Shown: piece after piece, positions 39,390 through 47,237 of the stretch
Numbering within the stretch: position 1 is the first letter of the stretch
Layout: every line of letters starts with the position of its first letter
Source of the DNA: Pseudomonadota bacterium
GTDB lineage: Bacteria; Pseudomonadota; Gammaproteobacteria; Steroidobacterales; Woeseiaceae
DNA length: 64,000 nucleotides
Assembly (NCBI GenBank): GCA_027618995.1
Contig: JAQCGO010000003.1
Location: 1 to 64,000, forward strand
Direction: 5' to 3'
The notes under the pieces: model-generated
What the model saw: only the letters and a program-made list of their open reading frames with translations
Told to the model about the DNA's origin: nothing
The model's database searches: none
Position numbers and translations under genes: made by a program

Positions 39390-40160
39390 ATGAGCAAGTT
39401 GATAAAGCTGGCCGTACTCGCAGCGAGCACAGGAATCGCGGTATTTTTTCTTGCGACGCCAGGATTCGCGGCGGGCGGCGGTGCTGAGTTGCTAAAAGTG
39501 GACATTGATCCTGGCCAGATCAATTCGCTGCAGCGTGGCGCAAGGAACTTCATGAACTACTGCTCCGGGTGTCACTCGGCGCAATACGTGCGGTTCAACA
39601 CCATCGGTAAGTATCTGGAATTGTCTGACGAGCAATTGATAGACAACCTGATGTTTAACGCAGAGAAAACGTTCGAGCCGATTGTCGCTGCAATGTCCGC
39701 GGCAGATGCCGAGCGCTGGTATGGTAAGGCGCCGCCCGACCTGTCATTGATGGCGCGCTCCAAGGGCGCCGATTACATCTACAGTTTCCTGAAGGGTTTT
39801 TACCTGCAGGCGGATAGCCCGACCGGCGTAGACAACCTGTATCTGCCGGGCACAAGCATGCCGCACGTCCTGTGGGATCTGCAGGGGTACCAGCGGGCCA
39901 ATTTTTCGGAACATACCGAGGCTGGCGTAACGACGGTACATTTCGAGGGCTTCGAACAGGTAACCGAAGGAAACATCAGTCTCGCGCTTGCCGACGACTA
40001 CGATGAATTCGTTCGCGATACTGTCAATTTCCTTGCCTATATTGCTGAGCCAATTCGCGCCGAGCGGCGCAAAATCGGTACTTGGGTAATCATGTACTTG
40101 CTGGTATTCCTGATCATCGCCTACATGCTCAAGAAACAAGTCTGGAAAGACGTTCACTGA
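39390..40160 (+). CDS. petC: Cytochrome c1 subunit
   Basis: The membrane-anchored c-type cytochrome that passes electrons from Rieske to soluble cytochrome c. A cleavable signal (VLAASTGIAVFFLATPGFAA) is followed by the heme motif CSGCH at residues 58-62. The distal Met is probably in YLPGTSMPHVLWD, and a C-terminal anchor (WVIMYLLVFLIIAYMLK) ends the 256-residue protein. It closes petABC; sspA follows after 42 bases. Confidence 0.96.
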   Translation: MSKLIKLAVLAASTGIAVFFLATPGFAAGGGAELLKVDIDPGQINSLQRGARNFMNYCSGCHSAQYVRFNTIGKYLELSDEQLIDNLMFNAEKTFEPIVAAMSAADAERWYGKAPPDLSLMARSKGADYIYSFLKGFYLQADSPTGVDNLYLPGTSMPHVLWDLQGYQRANFSEHTEAGVTTVHFEGFEQVTEGNISLALADDYDEFVRDTVNFLAYIAEPIRAERRKIGTWVIMYLLVFLIIAYMLKKQVWKDVH

Positions 40161-40202
40161 TCACTTCGATCAGCGTCAACAGTAGGATTTCCGAGGAAAA
40201 GC

Positions 40203-40835
40203 ATGATGGCAGTTATCGCCAATAGACGTTCCGTAATGACCTTGTTTTCAAGGCCGACCGACATCCATAGTCACAGAACGCGGCTGGTGCTGGCAGAGAA
40301 GAACATCAACATCGAGATCGCCAGTGTTCTCGGGCCTGAGTTGCCGGAAGACCTGATGGATCTGAATCCCTACCACACGGTGCCCACCCTGGTCGATCGC
40401 GACCTCACTCTGTATGACTCGCGAGTCATCATCGAGTATCTGGACGAGCGCTTCCCGCACCCGCCTTTGATGCCCGTAGATCCGGTGATGCGTGCACAGT
40501 TTCGACTCGCGCTGTTTCGCATCGAGTCCGATTGGTATTCAATCGCCGAAGAGACGGAATCGACCAGCGATGGGAAACTCAGCAGCAAATCACGCAAATT
40601 GCTGCGTGAGAGTATTTTGCAGAGCAGCGAACTGTTCGCCGCGCGCCCGTTTTTCCTGAGTGATGAGTTTTCATTGGTTGACGCCAGCATCGCGCCAATC
40701 TTGTGGCGATTGCCGCTGTATGGAATCGAGCTGGGCGGTCAGGCCGCGCCGATAGAGCAATACATGAGCCGTGTATTCGCGCGCCGTTCGTTCCGCCAGA
40801 GCATGACTGAACTCGAACAGGAAATGCGGATTTAG
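40203..40835 (+). CDS. sspA: Stringent starvation protein A
   Basis: A GST-fold RNA polymerase-associated protein that modulates transcription during starvation. The thioredoxin-like half starts MTLFSRPTDIHSHRTRLVLA and has LNPYHTVPTLVDRDLTLYDS; the helical half ends with FARRSFRQSMTELEQEMRI. The catalytic GST residues are not expected in SspA. It is 210 residues from ATG 40203, which has GAGGAAAAGC just upstream. The placement after petABC and before sspB is the conserved proteobacterial order. Confidence 0.94.
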   Translation: MMAVIANRRSVMTLFSRPTDIHSHRTRLVLAEKNINIEIASVLGPELPEDLMDLNPYHTVPTLVDRDLTLYDSRVIIEYLDERFPHPPLMPVDPVMRAQFRLALFRIESDWYSIAEETESTSDGKLSSKSRKLLRESILQSSELFAARPFFLSDEFSLVDASIAPILWRLPLYGIELGGQAAPIEQYMSRVFARRSFRQSMTELEQEMRI

Positions 40836-40942
40836 TGTTATCGCTGGCAGGCTTGTGCGCCAGCTTATGTCACGAACGGCCATGCCGCGCGAAACAGTGT
40901 TAAGCTTGGCGCTGGGGAAATAATGACCGGGCGTAGAAAATC

Positions 40943-41347
40943 TTGAAAAATTCAAGCCGCTCGAAGAGACCCTACCTGATTCGTGCCATGCACGAATGGA
41001 TGGGGGACAACGCGCACACACCACACATCGTGGTGGACGCTGGTGTCGATGGCGTCAGTGTGCCGCGCGAGCATGTCAAGGATGGCAAAATCATCCTGAA
41101 TATCAGCGACACGGCCGCACATAATCTCAAGCTCGACAATGATGCGATCAGTTTTCGCGCGCGCTTCTCAGGCGTGCCATTTGACGTCTGGATTCCAATG
41201 CGAGCGGTGCTGGGTATTTATGCTCGGGAGACCGGACAGGGCATGATTTTTTCGCACGATTTGGATACTTCGGCCGAACAGGCCGTGCAAACCACGGCTG
41301 ACGTGGTTACGGAACGCCGTCGCCCGCACCTCCGCGTCGTCAAGTAG
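40943..41347 (+). CDS. sspB: ClpXP specificity-enhancing factor SspB
   Basis: An adaptor that delivers ssrA-tagged peptides to ClpXP. The core begins RPYLIRAMHEWMGDNAHTPH, with HIVVDAGVDGVSVPREHVKD and the substrate-cleft region FGVPFDVWIP-like (here FSGVPFDVWIP). The acidic or flexible tail ends in a short RPHLRVVK, the ClpX-binding type of motif. The start is a TTG at 40943, judged from alignment; the RBS is weak. It is 134 residues and lies 107 bases after sspA. Confidence 0.93.
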   Translation: MKNSSRSKRPYLIRAMHEWMGDNAHTPHIVVDAGVDGVSVPREHVKDGKIILNISDTAAHNLKLDNDAISFRARFSGVPFDVWIPMRAVLGIYARETGQGMIFSHDLDTSAEQAVQTTADVVTERRRPHLRVVK

Positions 41348-41357
41348 CAAGGCTCCG

Positions 41358-41744
41358 CTACAAAGAGGCATCCACAGGTCGGAATGCGTCGCGAATCCAT
41401 TCGACGTGCGTTTCTGCGTGGGCGTTGACGTCTATGCCGACAACATCGAACCGTACCGTGTGGTTGGTGTAGCGCGGATTCCATGCCAGGTACAGTGCGG
41501 TAGTTCGAATCAGTTTTTGTTGCTTGCGCCGGTCAATAGTGAGGCCGGCGGAAACAAACGATTTGCTGCCGCGGAAACGCACCTCGACGACGACCAGGCA
41601 TTTGTCGTCGAGCATGATGAGGTCAAGTTCGCCAAGTCGACACTGAAAATTCCGTTGTATCGGAGTCAGGCCCTTTTCCCGCAGGAACGTAAGCGCCAGA
41701 TTTTCAGCATTCGCACCTACATCTCTTGTCTTTGCCCGGACCAC
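41358..41744 (-). CDS. yraN: UPF0102 (YraN) endonuclease-like protein
   Basis: A 128-residue member of the YraN family with a restriction endonuclease-like fold. The pattern AENLALTFLREKGL, GELDLIMLDDKCLVVVEVRF and TIDRRKQQKLIRTTALYL contains the D...ExR residues expected of the PD-(D/E)XK core. The biological role is unsettled. It overlaps the end of lpoA by 28 bases on the same strand, a gene pair conserved in gammaproteobacteria. Confidence 0.93.
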   Translation of the reverse strand: MVRAKTRDVGANAENLALTFLREKGLTPIQRNFQCRLGELDLIMLDDKCLVVVEVRFRGSKSFVSAGLTIDRRKQQKLIRTTALYLAWNPRYTNHTVRFDVVGIDVNAHAETHVEWIRDAFRPVDASL

Positions 41745-43675
41745 AACTCGTCATCTTCGGTCGTCGATTGCGGCAATTCGGCCGCATTACCAATGTCCCG
41801 GATCGGGCCGCCCGGAAGTTCGATGTCGGGCATGGGCACGGGCTCCCCTCCCTGAAATTTCGCCCATGCCATGCGCCGCCTTACGCGGCCATCCGGGTCG
41901 AGGTAGAGCTGGCCGGTTGCACCATCCAGCTCCGGCATTGCACCTATTCTCGCCGCGTAAAGGGCAGCGATTAGTTGATAGGCGTCGTAGCCCATCGCGT
42001 GCAAGCGTCCAAGACGGCGCTCATCCGGAAAATTCTGCTCGAAAACCGGCGGCAGGTGTTCTATCCAGACCTGTGGCGCAATGACCCACGGTGTGTCCGC
42101 AAACATGATGCCGTTGAGGTCGCTGTTGGACCGACCATCCTCGGTGTAGATCGACGACGTGGCATAGGCGGGGAGGTCGCCGGAGTAGTGAAACTTCAAT
42201 TGCGACTTGAGCAATCGTCCCGCGGGTGCGTCGGCGGCGAGAAAGACAAAATCGGTGTCCTGACGCCGGCGTGGATCAAACTGCAGCGGCGACCCGATGT
42301 TGGCTCGCAGCCGTTGATATCGTCGCACGCTGTCGGACAATCCCATCAGGTCTTCGATTGTGTTCGAAAAATCCTGGTTGGCCGGTGTGTAGCTGCGGTA
42401 GTCGAGCAACGTTCCGCCAAGCGCCTCGAATTCCGTCGTGAAACTCGACAGGACGCGCCGGCCCCACTCATTGTTCGGCACCAGTGCAACGCCGCGTAAA
42501 TGCCCGTCAGCAATAGCGCGTTCGGCTGCACTGCGTGCCTCGTCCTCCGGCGCCAGCGCGAACTGATACAAGCCTGGTGGCGCGAGCATGTCATCCGGCA
42601 GGTAATTCAGGGTTAGCAGCGGCACGGGTACCAGCGTGTCGTTTGCCAGCGATACAACGCTGTCCCTGAGCAACGGGCCGACAACAAACTCTGCGCCGTC
42701 CGAAACCGCGGTCGTATAGGCAGCGCTCGCTCCGCCTTCGGAGTTGACGTCGTAGACGCGAATCGTCTGGTACTCGTCGAGTCCTTCGAGGGTCGAAAAA
42801 TAGGCGCCCAGGAATCCATTTTGTACGGCGTGACCGGCTCTGGCCGCGCCACCGGATAGCGGCAACAGCAGCGCGATCTGTTTCGGATAATCGAGAATGA
42901 GTTCTTCGGGTAGCTCAAGTCGATTGATAACGACCATGGCCGGATGACCGAAGTGATTATCGCGCCAGCGGACGGCCCCATTCGTCCAGGCAATGCCCTG
43001 TTGGCCGGTCGCAGTTGCAAGTGACCCCAGTGACAGCCAGGCGCGCGTATCCGCATCACGAGTCAGCTCGGCGCCGGCACGCAGGTCCTTCGGTTCGCTA
43101 AGCAGCAACGCTTGCCACAAATGCCAGCGATTTTCTTCGATGTCGTTGCGATTCGATAACAGCGACTCACGTTGCGTCATGAGTTCCACGGCGCGGGCCG
43201 GGTCCCGCTTCTGGATCCATGCGTCGGCACGCAGCGCGTCTACCCGCAGCCGGCGGCTACGTGGCAACGGTTTCCGGCTCATGGTTTCAAGCACCTGCAA
43301 TGCCTGATCTGCGTCGCCGCGATACAGCATCAACGCTGCTGAGTTCGTGTTCCAGAGTTGCCGTGCCTGGGTGTCACTCGGTATCGCTACGTCGGCAAAG
43401 GCTTCGCGCGCGCGCGTCGCATCGCCGGCATCCAACCACTGCTCGACGGCCAACAGGGTCAGACGGTCGCGAGCCGGGCCGCTGGTCCGCGACGCCAGAT
43501 CACTGTACGCGGCGGCGGCATCACGATGCTGCCCGTTCAGAGCGAGTCGCTCCGGGCGACTTTCGCCGGGCGTGCCGCTGGTGCCTCCACCCGCGGTCTG
43601 GCATGCGCCAATCGCGAGCGATAGCAGCAACACTGAAGCAATTCTTGCTAATCTCGGAGTGATGAACTTATTCAT
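41717..43675 (-). CDS. lpoA: Penicillin-binding protein activator LpoA (lipoprotein)
   Basis: An outer-membrane lipoprotein that activates the peptidoglycan synthase PBP1A. The start at ATG 43675 gives MNKFITPRLARIASVLLLSL and a lipobox (IGAC) near residue 24. The N-terminal part is TPR-like (ALNGQHRDAAAAYSDLA); the C-terminal part resembles periplasmic-binding proteins (KQIALLLPLSGGAARAGHAV, FVVGPLLRDSVVSLA). It has about 652 residues. A farther upstream frame to 43702 is unlikely. It is divergent from rsmI across 35 bases and upstream of yraN. Confidence 0.92.
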   Translation of the reverse strand: MNKFITPRLARIASVLLLSLAIGACQTAGGGTSGTPGESRPERLALNGQHRDAAAAYSDLASRTSGPARDRLTLLAVEQWLDAGDATRAREAFADVAIPSDTQARQLWNTNSAALMLYRGDADQALQVLETMSRKPLPRSRRLRVDALRADAWIQKRDPARAVELMTQRESLLSNRNDIEENRWHLWQALLLSEPKDLRAGAELTRDADTRAWLSLGSLATATGQQGIAWTNGAVRWRDNHFGHPAMVVINRLELPEELILDYPKQIALLLPLSGGAARAGHAVQNGFLGAYFSTLEGLDEYQTIRVYDVNSEGGASAAYTTAVSDGAEFVVGPLLRDSVVSLANDTLVPVPLLTLNYLPDDMLAPPGLYQFALAPEDEARSAAERAIADGHLRGVALVPNNEWGRRVLSSFTTEFEALGGTLLDYRSYTPANQDFSNTIEDLMGLSDSVRRYQRLRANIGSPLQFDPRRRQDTDFVFLAADAPAGRLLKSQLKFHYSGDLPAYATSSIYTEDGRSNSDLNGIMFADTPWVIAPQVWIEHLPPVFEQNFPDERRLGRLHAMGYDAYQLIAALYAARIGAMPELDGATGQLYLDPDGRVRRRMAWAKFQGGEPVPMPDIELPGGPIRDIGNAAELPQSTTEDDELWSGQRQEM

Positions 43676-43710
43676 AACCAAACTTTCATAGCCAAAGCAC
43701 ACGGTCCTTC

Positions 43711-44547
43711 ATGACGGGCACATTATTTGTTGTGGCAACGCCGATTGGCAACCTGGAAGATCTGTCGCCGCGAGCACGCCAGACACTCGAAGCTGTGGAT
43801 TTGATTGCCGCCGAGGATACCCGCCACACCGGTCGATTACTATCGCATTTCGGCGTGAAAACACCGCTTTTTGCGCTGCACGACCACAATGAAGAGAAGG
43901 TTGTGCAGACACTGATGGCCGAACTGATCAAGGGCAAGAGCGTCGCGTTGGTTTCCGATGCCGGTACGCCGCTGATCAGCGATCCGGGCTATCGCCTGGT
44001 ATCCGGCGCGCATGCAAACGCCATTCGCGTTGTGCCCGTCGCTGGCCCATGCGCTGTGACAGTCGCGCTCTCAGCGGCCGGGCTACCGACCGATCGCTAT
44101 TGTTTCGAGGGTTTCTTGCCAGCGAAACAAAAAGCGCGCCGCGACCGAATCGCCGCATTGGTTAGGGAATCTCGCAGTATCGTTATCTATGAGTCAGTAC
44201 ATCGCATTCGAGACTGCTTTGCCGATCTGGTCGCCGCATTTGGCGACGACCGACCGGCATTTGTCGGCCGTGAGCTGACCAAGATGCACGAGCAGTGTGT
44301 CCAGGCGCCGCTGGCCGGTCTTCTGCGTCAGCTGGATGAGGGTGATATTCCCGCGAAGGGTGAATTTGTCCTGATCGTTACCGGCAGCGATGAGACGCCA
44401 GCATTGTCCCTGGATATTGACGATTTGCTCCGTGACCTGGCCGAACACTTACCGCCCAAAACAGCCGCGAAGATCGCCGCAAATGCGACCGGCGAGAGTC
44501 GCAATGATCTGTATCGGCGTCTTCTGATGCTGGCTGATCGCAAGTAG
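43711..44547 (+). CDS. rsmI: 16S rRNA (cytidine1402-2'-O)-methyltransferase
   Basis: It 2'-O-methylates C1402 of 16S rRNA using SAM; N4-methylation of the same base is done by RsmH, encoded at 46021. The tetrapyrrole-methylase fold shows TLFVVATPIGNLEDLSPRA, EDTRHTGRLL, VSDAGTPLISDPGYRLV and FEGFLPAKQKARR. It has 278 residues. It lies just upstream of rnpB and is divergent from lpoA. Confidence 0.96.
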   Translation: MTGTLFVVATPIGNLEDLSPRARQTLEAVDLIAAEDTRHTGRLLSHFGVKTPLFALHDHNEEKVVQTLMAELIKGKSVALVSDAGTPLISDPGYRLVSGAHANAIRVVPVAGPCAVTVALSAAGLPTDRYCFEGFLPAKQKARRDRIAALVRESRSIVIYESVHRIRDCFADLVAAFGDDRPAFVGRELTKMHEQCVQAPLAGLLRQLDEGDIPAKGEFVLIVTGSDETPALSLDIDDLLRDLAEHLPPKTAAKIAANATGESRNDLYRRLLMLADRK

Positions 44548-44577
44548 CGATGTTGCTCCCGACGATCCCGAAAGCGG

Positions 44578-44625
44578 CCATCTAAGCGGGGGACAGAGTT
44601 GGCATACGTGGACTCCGGGCCCGTA
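44578..44625 (+). repeat. Direct repeat upstream of rnpB
   Basis: CCATCTAA, then GGCaTACGTGGACT and CCGG, recur at 45188-45225 as CCATCTAA, GGCtTACGTGGACT and CCGG. The second copy is 10 bases shorter between the blocks. The pair flanks the RNase P RNA gene. The length of the match is unlikely to be chance, but its origin is unclear. Confidence 0.45.
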
Positions 44626-44694
44626 ACGGTTCGCCAAAAATGGCCCTGACTTTTGGATCGGACCGATGCCCCTGTTTCGCCGTCTGCCAGGGTG

Positions 44695-44700
44695 TAGAAT
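44695..44700 (+). promoter_or_regulatory. Putative rnpB promoter -10
   Basis: TAGAAT ends 9 bases before the inferred 5' end of RNase P RNA, the right distance for a -10. At 17 bases upstream the -35 is CTGTTT, a weak match. Confidence 0.45.
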
Positions 44701-44709
44701 CCGCGGTCC

Positions 44710-45094
44710 AAGAAAGTCGGAGTCGACAAGGCAATCGCTGTAGCGCAAGACGTTGCAGAGGAAAGTCCGGGCTCCTTCGGACAGGGCGCCAGGTAACGCC
44801 TGGAGGGCGCGAGCCCATGGAAAGTGCCACAGAAAATATACCGCCGGAACTGGTCTTCGGACCCTGCCCGGTAAGGGTGAAAAGGTGCGGTAAGAGCGCA
44901 CCGCGCGACTGGTAACAGTTCGCGGCACGGCAAACCCCGCCTGGAGCAAGACCAAATAGGGGAGCAGCAGAGAGTCTGCACCGCCGGTTCCGAGCGGGCT
45001 CCCGGGTAGGTCGCTAGAGGCAGTCGGTGACGGCTGTCCCAGATGAATGATTGCTCTCGACAGAACCCGGCTTACTGTCGGCTCCGACTTTCTT
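44710..45094 (+). ncRNA. rnpB: RNase P RNA (bacterial type A)
   Basis: The catalytic RNA that removes tRNA 5' leaders. The ends pair perfectly over 13 bases to form P1 (AAGAAAGTCGGAG at 44710-44722 with CTCCGACTTTCTT at 45082-45094), which sets both boundaries. The conserved P4 strands are GAGGAAAGTCCGGGC (44758-44772) and ACAGAACCCGGCTTA (45060-45074). Other invariant segments, such as GGTAAGGGTGAAAAGGTGCG and GGCAAACCCC, are in order. The length of about 385 bases is typical. Confidence 0.96.
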
Positions 45095-45112
45095 GGTCTT
45101 GCCGTCGACCGG

Positions 45113-45177
45113 GGTCAGTGCCCTTTTCCGACCTAATGTGGTTTCAGTCCAAACTGGGTTGTAAAACGGCTCTGACC
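45113..45177. repeat. Inverted repeat with GGTCAG-GCC arms
   Basis: GGTCAGTGCC (45113-45122) and GGCTCTGACC (45168-45177) are inverted copies with one mismatch, enclosing 45 bases. The arms match those of the hairpin at 8647-8672. It may be a small dispersed palindromic unit; here it could also form the 3' end structure of the rnpB transcript. Confidence 0.5.
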
Positions 45178-45187
45178 TTAACTATAC

Positions 45188-45225
45188 CCATCTAATCAAA
45201 GGCTTACGTGGACTTTCCGGCAGCC
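45188..45225 (+). repeat. Direct repeat downstream of rnpB
   Basis: Second copy of the CCATCTAA...GGC(a/t)TACGTGGACT repeat; the first copy is at 44578-44625. Confidence 0.45.
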
Positions 45226-45438
45226 CGACTGGCCTTTTGCGCGAGCGCGCCTGATACGGTCCTTGCGGTCCTGAAATCAAGCCCTGTCGGCGCTCGCCGA
45301 CCCAAGTCTCAGGCTTTATCGAAGAAATGCCCGTAAGCGCATGATTTAATAGGCGAGGACCTTGCCACAATTTGCCCGATTTGGGCCACCGATATGCCCC
45401 TAAGTCCCTGTACAACAAGAAATAATTGCCAAGGCTTG

Positions 45439-45468
45439 TTGACGCTTCGGAGGCCTCGACCTTATAGT
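45439..45468 (+). promoter_or_regulatory. mra (dcw) operon promoter
   Basis: TTGACG (45439-45444), an 18-base spacer and TATAGT (45463-45468) form the best sigma-70 promoter in the window. It lies 88 bases ahead of the mraZ GTG and directly before the MraZ box, matching the organisation of the E. coli Pmra region. Confidence 0.8.
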
Positions 45469-45477
45469 GTTGGAAAG

Positions 45478-45502
45478 TGGAAAAAAGTGGGAGGGAATGG
45501 GC
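45478..45502 (+). promoter_or_regulatory. MraZ operator (three TGG direct repeats)
   Basis: TGGAA (45478), TGGGA (45488) and TGGGC (45498) are spaced exactly 10 bp apart, so the repeats face the same side of the helix. E. coli MraZ binds TGGGN repeats separated by 5 bp, the same geometry. The site starts about 10 bases after the -10, so bound MraZ would block initiation or early elongation. Confidence 0.75.
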
Positions 45503-45555
45503 AAGTTGCCCGGGATTCGCGCCAGAAGAGCGGAGCCGGGGCCGTCCGCGTCATC

Positions 45556-46005
45556 GTGTTCAGAGGGGCCAGCAAAGTTGTGTTGGACGCCAAGGGGCGT
45601 CTTGCAATACCGACCCGGTATCGGGAGCGGCTGGCTTCCCGTTGTGCGGGCCAGATTGTGGTAACGGTCGACAAGGATCACTGCCTCCTGATCTATCCAT
45701 TGCAGGATTGGGAAGAGCTTGAACGAAAACTGGTACGGCTGCCGAGCATGAACAAAGTCGCGCGAAATATTGTGCGGATTATGGTCGGTTACGCCACCGA
45801 GGTCGAGATGGATGTCAACGGACGCATTCTTGTCTCGCGCGAACTTCGCGATTTTGCGGGACTGGACAAGGCCACGATGTTGATTGGGCAGGGCAACAAA
45901 TTTGAATTGTGGGATGAAGACGCCTGGGTTGAAAAACGGGATGCATGGCTGGCCGGTGGTGATGACGGTGACCTGCCGCCGGATCTTGAATCAATTTCGT
46001 TCTAG
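45556..46005 (+). CDS. mraZ: Transcriptional regulator MraZ
   Basis: The AbrB-like ring-forming repressor of the dcw operon. I set the start at GTG 45556, which gives MFRGASKVVLDAKGRLAIPT after initiator Met, the standard N-terminus; the frame stays open far upstream through the promoter and operator, so any earlier start is excluded. Two SpoVT-AbrB repeats are present (DAKGRLAIPTRYRE and DVNGRILVSRELRDFAGL), and the C-terminal half has GQGNKFELWDEDAW. It has 149 residues. It should repress its own promoter through the repeats at 45478. Confidence 0.95.
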   Translation: MFRGASKVVLDAKGRLAIPTRYRERLASRCAGQIVVTVDKDHCLLIYPLQDWEELERKLVRLPSMNKVARNIVRIMVGYATEVEMDVNGRILVSRELRDFAGLDKATMLIGQGNKFELWDEDAWVEKRDAWLAGGDDGDLPPDLESISF

Positions 46006-46020
46006 GGCGGACGTCATCCA

Positions 46021-46950
46021 ATGAGCGGTAACACGCATGTGCCGGTGCTACTGGAACAGGTACTGGAAGGGTTGGATATAAGACAGGACGGTTGTTACGT
46101 CGATGGGACATTCGGACGCGGAGGGCATGCAAGCGCAATTCTCGAACGACTGAATGTGAACGGCAGTTTGATCGCGATTGATCGCGATGCACAAGCGATT
46201 ACGTCAGCAGCAGCGTCACTGGCAAATGATCCGCGAGTGCAATTGATAAGGAGCGACTTTGCAAACTTGGCGACATGCATGGGGGAAAGGGGGCTTACGG
46301 GACAAGTCGACGGTTTGCTCCTCGACCTGGGCGTCTCATCTCCGCAACTTGATGAAGCCGATCGAGGCTTCAGTTTTCTCCGCGACGGGCCGCTCGACAT
46401 GCGCATGGATACGCAGCAACGACTCGACGCCGCAGGCTGGCTCGCCGGTGTGGAAGAAAAAACCTTGAAAAAGGTCTTGTATCAATACGGTGAAGAGCAG
46501 GATGCACCGCGCATCGCGCGTGCCATTATTGCGTCACGCGCGACGGCAAAGATTGATACCACCGGACGCCTTGCCGACATCGTCGCGTCGGTGGTGCCCG
46601 CGCATACGCGCAAGAAACATCCGGCAACGAAAACATTCCAGGCGATTCGCATCGTCATCAACGACGAATTGCGCCAGCTTGAAGCCGTGCTCGAACAATC
46701 GATCACCGTCCTGCGCCGCGGCGGCCGTCTTTGTGTTATCAGTTTTCATTCGCTCGAGGATCGAATCGTGAAGCGATTCATGCGGAATGCCTCGCGTGAG
46801 ACCGAGCAGTATCGCGGTATGCCGAATGTGCCGGCCGAATTTCAACCGCGCTTGCGACTGGTCGGCAAGGATATCGTCGCTGCGAGTGCTGAAATCGCGG
46901 CCAACGCCCGTGCGCGAAGTGCCAGGTTGCGTGTAGCGGAGCGCACCTGA
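46021..46950 (+). CDS. rsmH: 16S rRNA (cytosine1402-N4)-methyltransferase
   Basis: It N4-methylates C1402 of 16S rRNA, the base also modified by RsmI. The start MSGNTHVPVLLEQVLEGL, the SAM-binding YVDGTFGRGGHASAIL, LLDLGVSSPQLDEADRGFSF and KKHPATKTFQAIRI are family signatures. It has 309 residues. It lies 15 bases after mraZ, and its stop shares one base with the ftsL start. Confidence 0.97.
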   Translation: MSGNTHVPVLLEQVLEGLDIRQDGCYVDGTFGRGGHASAILERLNVNGSLIAIDRDAQAITSAAASLANDPRVQLIRSDFANLATCMGERGLTGQVDGLLLDLGVSSPQLDEADRGFSFLRDGPLDMRMDTQQRLDAAGWLAGVEEKTLKKVLYQYGEEQDAPRIARAIIASRATAKIDTTGRLADIVASVVPAHTRKKHPATKTFQAIRIVINDELRQLEAVLEQSITVLRRGGRLCVISFHSLEDRIVKRFMRNASRETEQYRGMPNVPAEFQPRLRLVGKDIVAASAEIAANARARSARLRVAERT

Positions 46951-47237
46951 TGGAAGCAACCACCAGGCGACAGCCATTCCTGCTGGTGATCGTCTTTGCC
47001 CTCGTCTGTGTCCTCAGCGCAATTGCGCTGGTTTACACAAAACATGAGTCGCGCAAGCTATTCGTCGAACTTGAGAGCCTGACGCATGCACGGGATGACC
47101 TGAATATCGAATGGGGTCAATTGCAAATCGAGCAGAGTACCTGGGCTACACACGCACGTATCGAACAGGTCGCGACCGACGATTTGTCACTGGTGCGACC
47201 GACCAGTGCGGAAATTTTCGTAATCGAACGACAATGA
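46950..47237 (+). CDS. ftsL: Cell division protein FtsL
   Basis: A small bitopic divisome protein that forms a complex with FtsB and FtsQ and activates FtsWI. At 95 residues, it has a short cytoplasmic tail, one helix (FLLVIVFALVCVLSAIALVY) and a periplasmic coiled coil (RKLFVELESLTHARDDLNIE). Sequence conservation is low in this family, so position between rsmH and ftsI is the main support. It overlaps ftsI by four bases. Confidence 0.92.
   Translation: MEATTRRQPFLLVIVFALVCVLSAIALVYTKHESRKLFVELESLTHARDDLNIEWGQLQIEQSTWATHARIEQVATDDLSLVRPTSAEIFVIERQ

Larger units (their letters stand above)
45095..45438. other. Non-coding region between rnpB and the mra promoter
   Basis: About 340 bases with no credible gene. 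It contains an inverted repeat at 45113-45177, the second rnpB-flanking direct repeat at 45188-45225, and otherwise unstructured sequence. No clear T-rich terminator for rnpB is seen. An open frame on the minus strand at 45418-45182 looks random. Confidence 0.6.

Noticed and set aside
40157-40173. CTGATC-ACTTC-GATCAG hairpin at the petC stop as a terminator
   Set aside because: The stem is only 6 bp, overlaps the stop codon and has no T tract; sspA probably also receives read-through.
45182-45418. Minus-strand frame of 78 codons upstream of mraZ
   Set aside because: No RBS, no recognisable sequence, and it spans a repeat copy; composition looks non-coding.
45394-45555. N-terminally extended MraZ starting upstream of the promoter
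   Set aside because: The extra residues would be encoded by the promoter and operator themselves, and MraZ proteins begin MFRG, matching the GTG at 45556.
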